Shown here: positions 4,937-5,438 of the stretch, one piece after another
Position numbering within the stretch: position 1 is the stretch's first letter
How the letters are laid out: the number at the start of each line of letters is the position of its first letter
From: Bacteroidales bacterium
Lineage (GTDB): Bacteria; Bacteroidota; Bacteroidia; Bacteroidales; VadinHA17
Direction of reading: 5' to 3'
Length of the DNA: 5,438 bases
Assembly: GCA_025455505.1 (NCBI GenBank)
Contig: JALOMK010000174.1
Coordinates: 1 to 5,438, forward strand
Notes under the pieces: generated by a model
Databases searched by the model: none
Seen by the model: the letters and a program-made list of their open reading frames with translations, nothing else
What the model was told of the DNA's origin: nothing
Translations under genes and position numbers: made by a program

Positions 4937-5438
4937 CTAATCATCAAGCCTGGTAGACTTTGTCTTTATAAGGATTACCCCTCCGAAGCCTCTCGAACCA
5001 TATATTGCGGCAGAGCCATCCCTGAGAAAGACAATGGACTCAACCATGGAAGGCTGAATCAGGTTTATGTTATAACCCCATATGCCGTCAACGACAATTG
5101 CAGGTCCTACCCGTCCATACATATTGAATACCTTTGAATTGATTCCAGGAATTTCCCTTATCATGTCCTTAACGGAAGAATATGTCTTTTTCCCGCTCTT
5201 GAAATCGAATATGCCCACTGAATTTGTTACATCCCTGCGCCTGACCGAAGAATATCCCATGTCAACGACCTCCTCACCTATCCGATTTTCGTTTCCGGGG
5301 GGTGGCTGGTTTGATATGCGGCTGAACCTGAAATCAATGTGCTTTCGTCCGGCAATGCTCTCTTCCATAAAGCCCATGCTGAAAGTCATTATCCCAATGA
5401 CAGCAGCATCCTTCCGCACCCTTATCCTGTAGACACCA
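4937..5438 (-). CDS. CarboxypepD-regulatory-like plus TonB-receptor plug protein without a barrel (5' end beyond the right edge)
   Basis: The frame is open to the window edge (166 visible residues). A GTG at 5419 is not a credible start because the residues before it, GVYRIR, complete the typical 'G-x-Y-x-I-x-V' strand of a carboxypeptidase-regulatory-like domain. That domain ends near residue 38 (AVIGIMTFSMGF, then GRKHIDFRF). After a short linker comes a SusC-type plug: EEVVDMGYSSVRRRDVTNSVG from residue 55, a PGI at 97-99, AIVVDG at 113-118, VESIVFLRDGSAAIYGSRG to residue 150, and GGVILIKTK at 152-160. A stop follows six residues later, where a SusC protein would continue into a barrel of several hundred residues. 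Plug domains without a barrel occur as C-terminal parts of some Bacteroidota M56 peptidase-like or macroglobulin-like proteins, so the missing upstream part may be of that sort (inference). It acts most likely in the periplasm or at the outer membrane. Confidence 0.85.
   Translation of the reverse strand, partial: GVYRIRVRKDAAVIGIMTFSMGFMEESIAGRKHIDFRFSRISNQPPPGNENRIGEEVVDMGYSSVRRRDVTNSVGIFDFKSGKKTYSSVKDMIREIPGINSKVFNMYGRVGPAIVVDGIWGYNINLIQPSMVESIVFLRDGSAAIYGSRGFGGVILIKTKSTRLDD

Noticed and set aside
5417..5419. GTG as start of the plug protein.
   Set aside because: The frame is open to the window edge and the residues before the GTG (GVYRIR) belong to the carboxypeptidase-regulatory-like domain, so the true start lies outside.
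5082..5432. 116-residue plus-strand open frame opposite the plug gene.
   Set aside because: The minus strand encodes a recognisable plug domain across the same bases.
1..5438. CRISPR arrays, tRNA or rRNA genes, insertion sequences and phage genes.
   Set aside because: None seen: no regularly spaced repeats outside the SGSG coding region, no tRNA-like cloverleaf, and no transposase or integrase motifs in any frame.

Overview
The window looks like a piece of a Bacteroidota chromosome, probably a Bacteroidales/Marinilabiliales-like lineage (inference). The grounds are a SusC-type CarboxypepD-regulatory plus TonB-plug protein, a GIN-domain (DUF2807) lipoprotein with SGSG repeats, and start codons without a recognisable Shine-Dalgarno sequence, often preceded by A/T-rich DNA. 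Every gene I can support lies on the minus strand, so transcription runs from right to left.

Layout in transcription order: (1) 5438-4937, the 3' part of a gene entering from the right edge. It shows the end of a carboxypeptidase-regulatory-like domain, then a TonB-receptor plug domain, then a stop with no beta-barrel. (2) 4750-2921, an unusual long protein whose N-terminal half is a divergent Lgt-type (prolipoprotein diacylglyceryl transferase-like) membrane domain, followed by about three extra membrane segments and a C-terminal half that reads like an outer-membrane beta-barrel. (3) 2766-1984, a lipoprotein built of about eight 18-20-residue SGSG rungs (GIN domain). (4) 1910-372, a full-length ComM/YifB AAA+ ATPase. 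(5) 101-1, the signal peptide of an exported protein that continues beyond the left edge.

Genes 1-3 all concern the cell envelope: a TonB-plug protein, an Lgt-like membrane protein with a barrel-like tail, and a lipoprotein. ComM is a DNA-processing housekeeping gene, and its position here may be accidental. The gaps are 186, 154, 73 and 270 bases. They hold several short palindromes and repeats but no convincing rho-independent terminator or Bacteroidota consensus promoter (TTG / TAnnTTTG), so operon boundaries stay open.

The most notable item is gene 2. It fuses an inner-membrane Lgt-like core, in which most of the catalytic residues known from E. coli Lgt appear replaced, to a barrel-like exported region in one uninterrupted frame.
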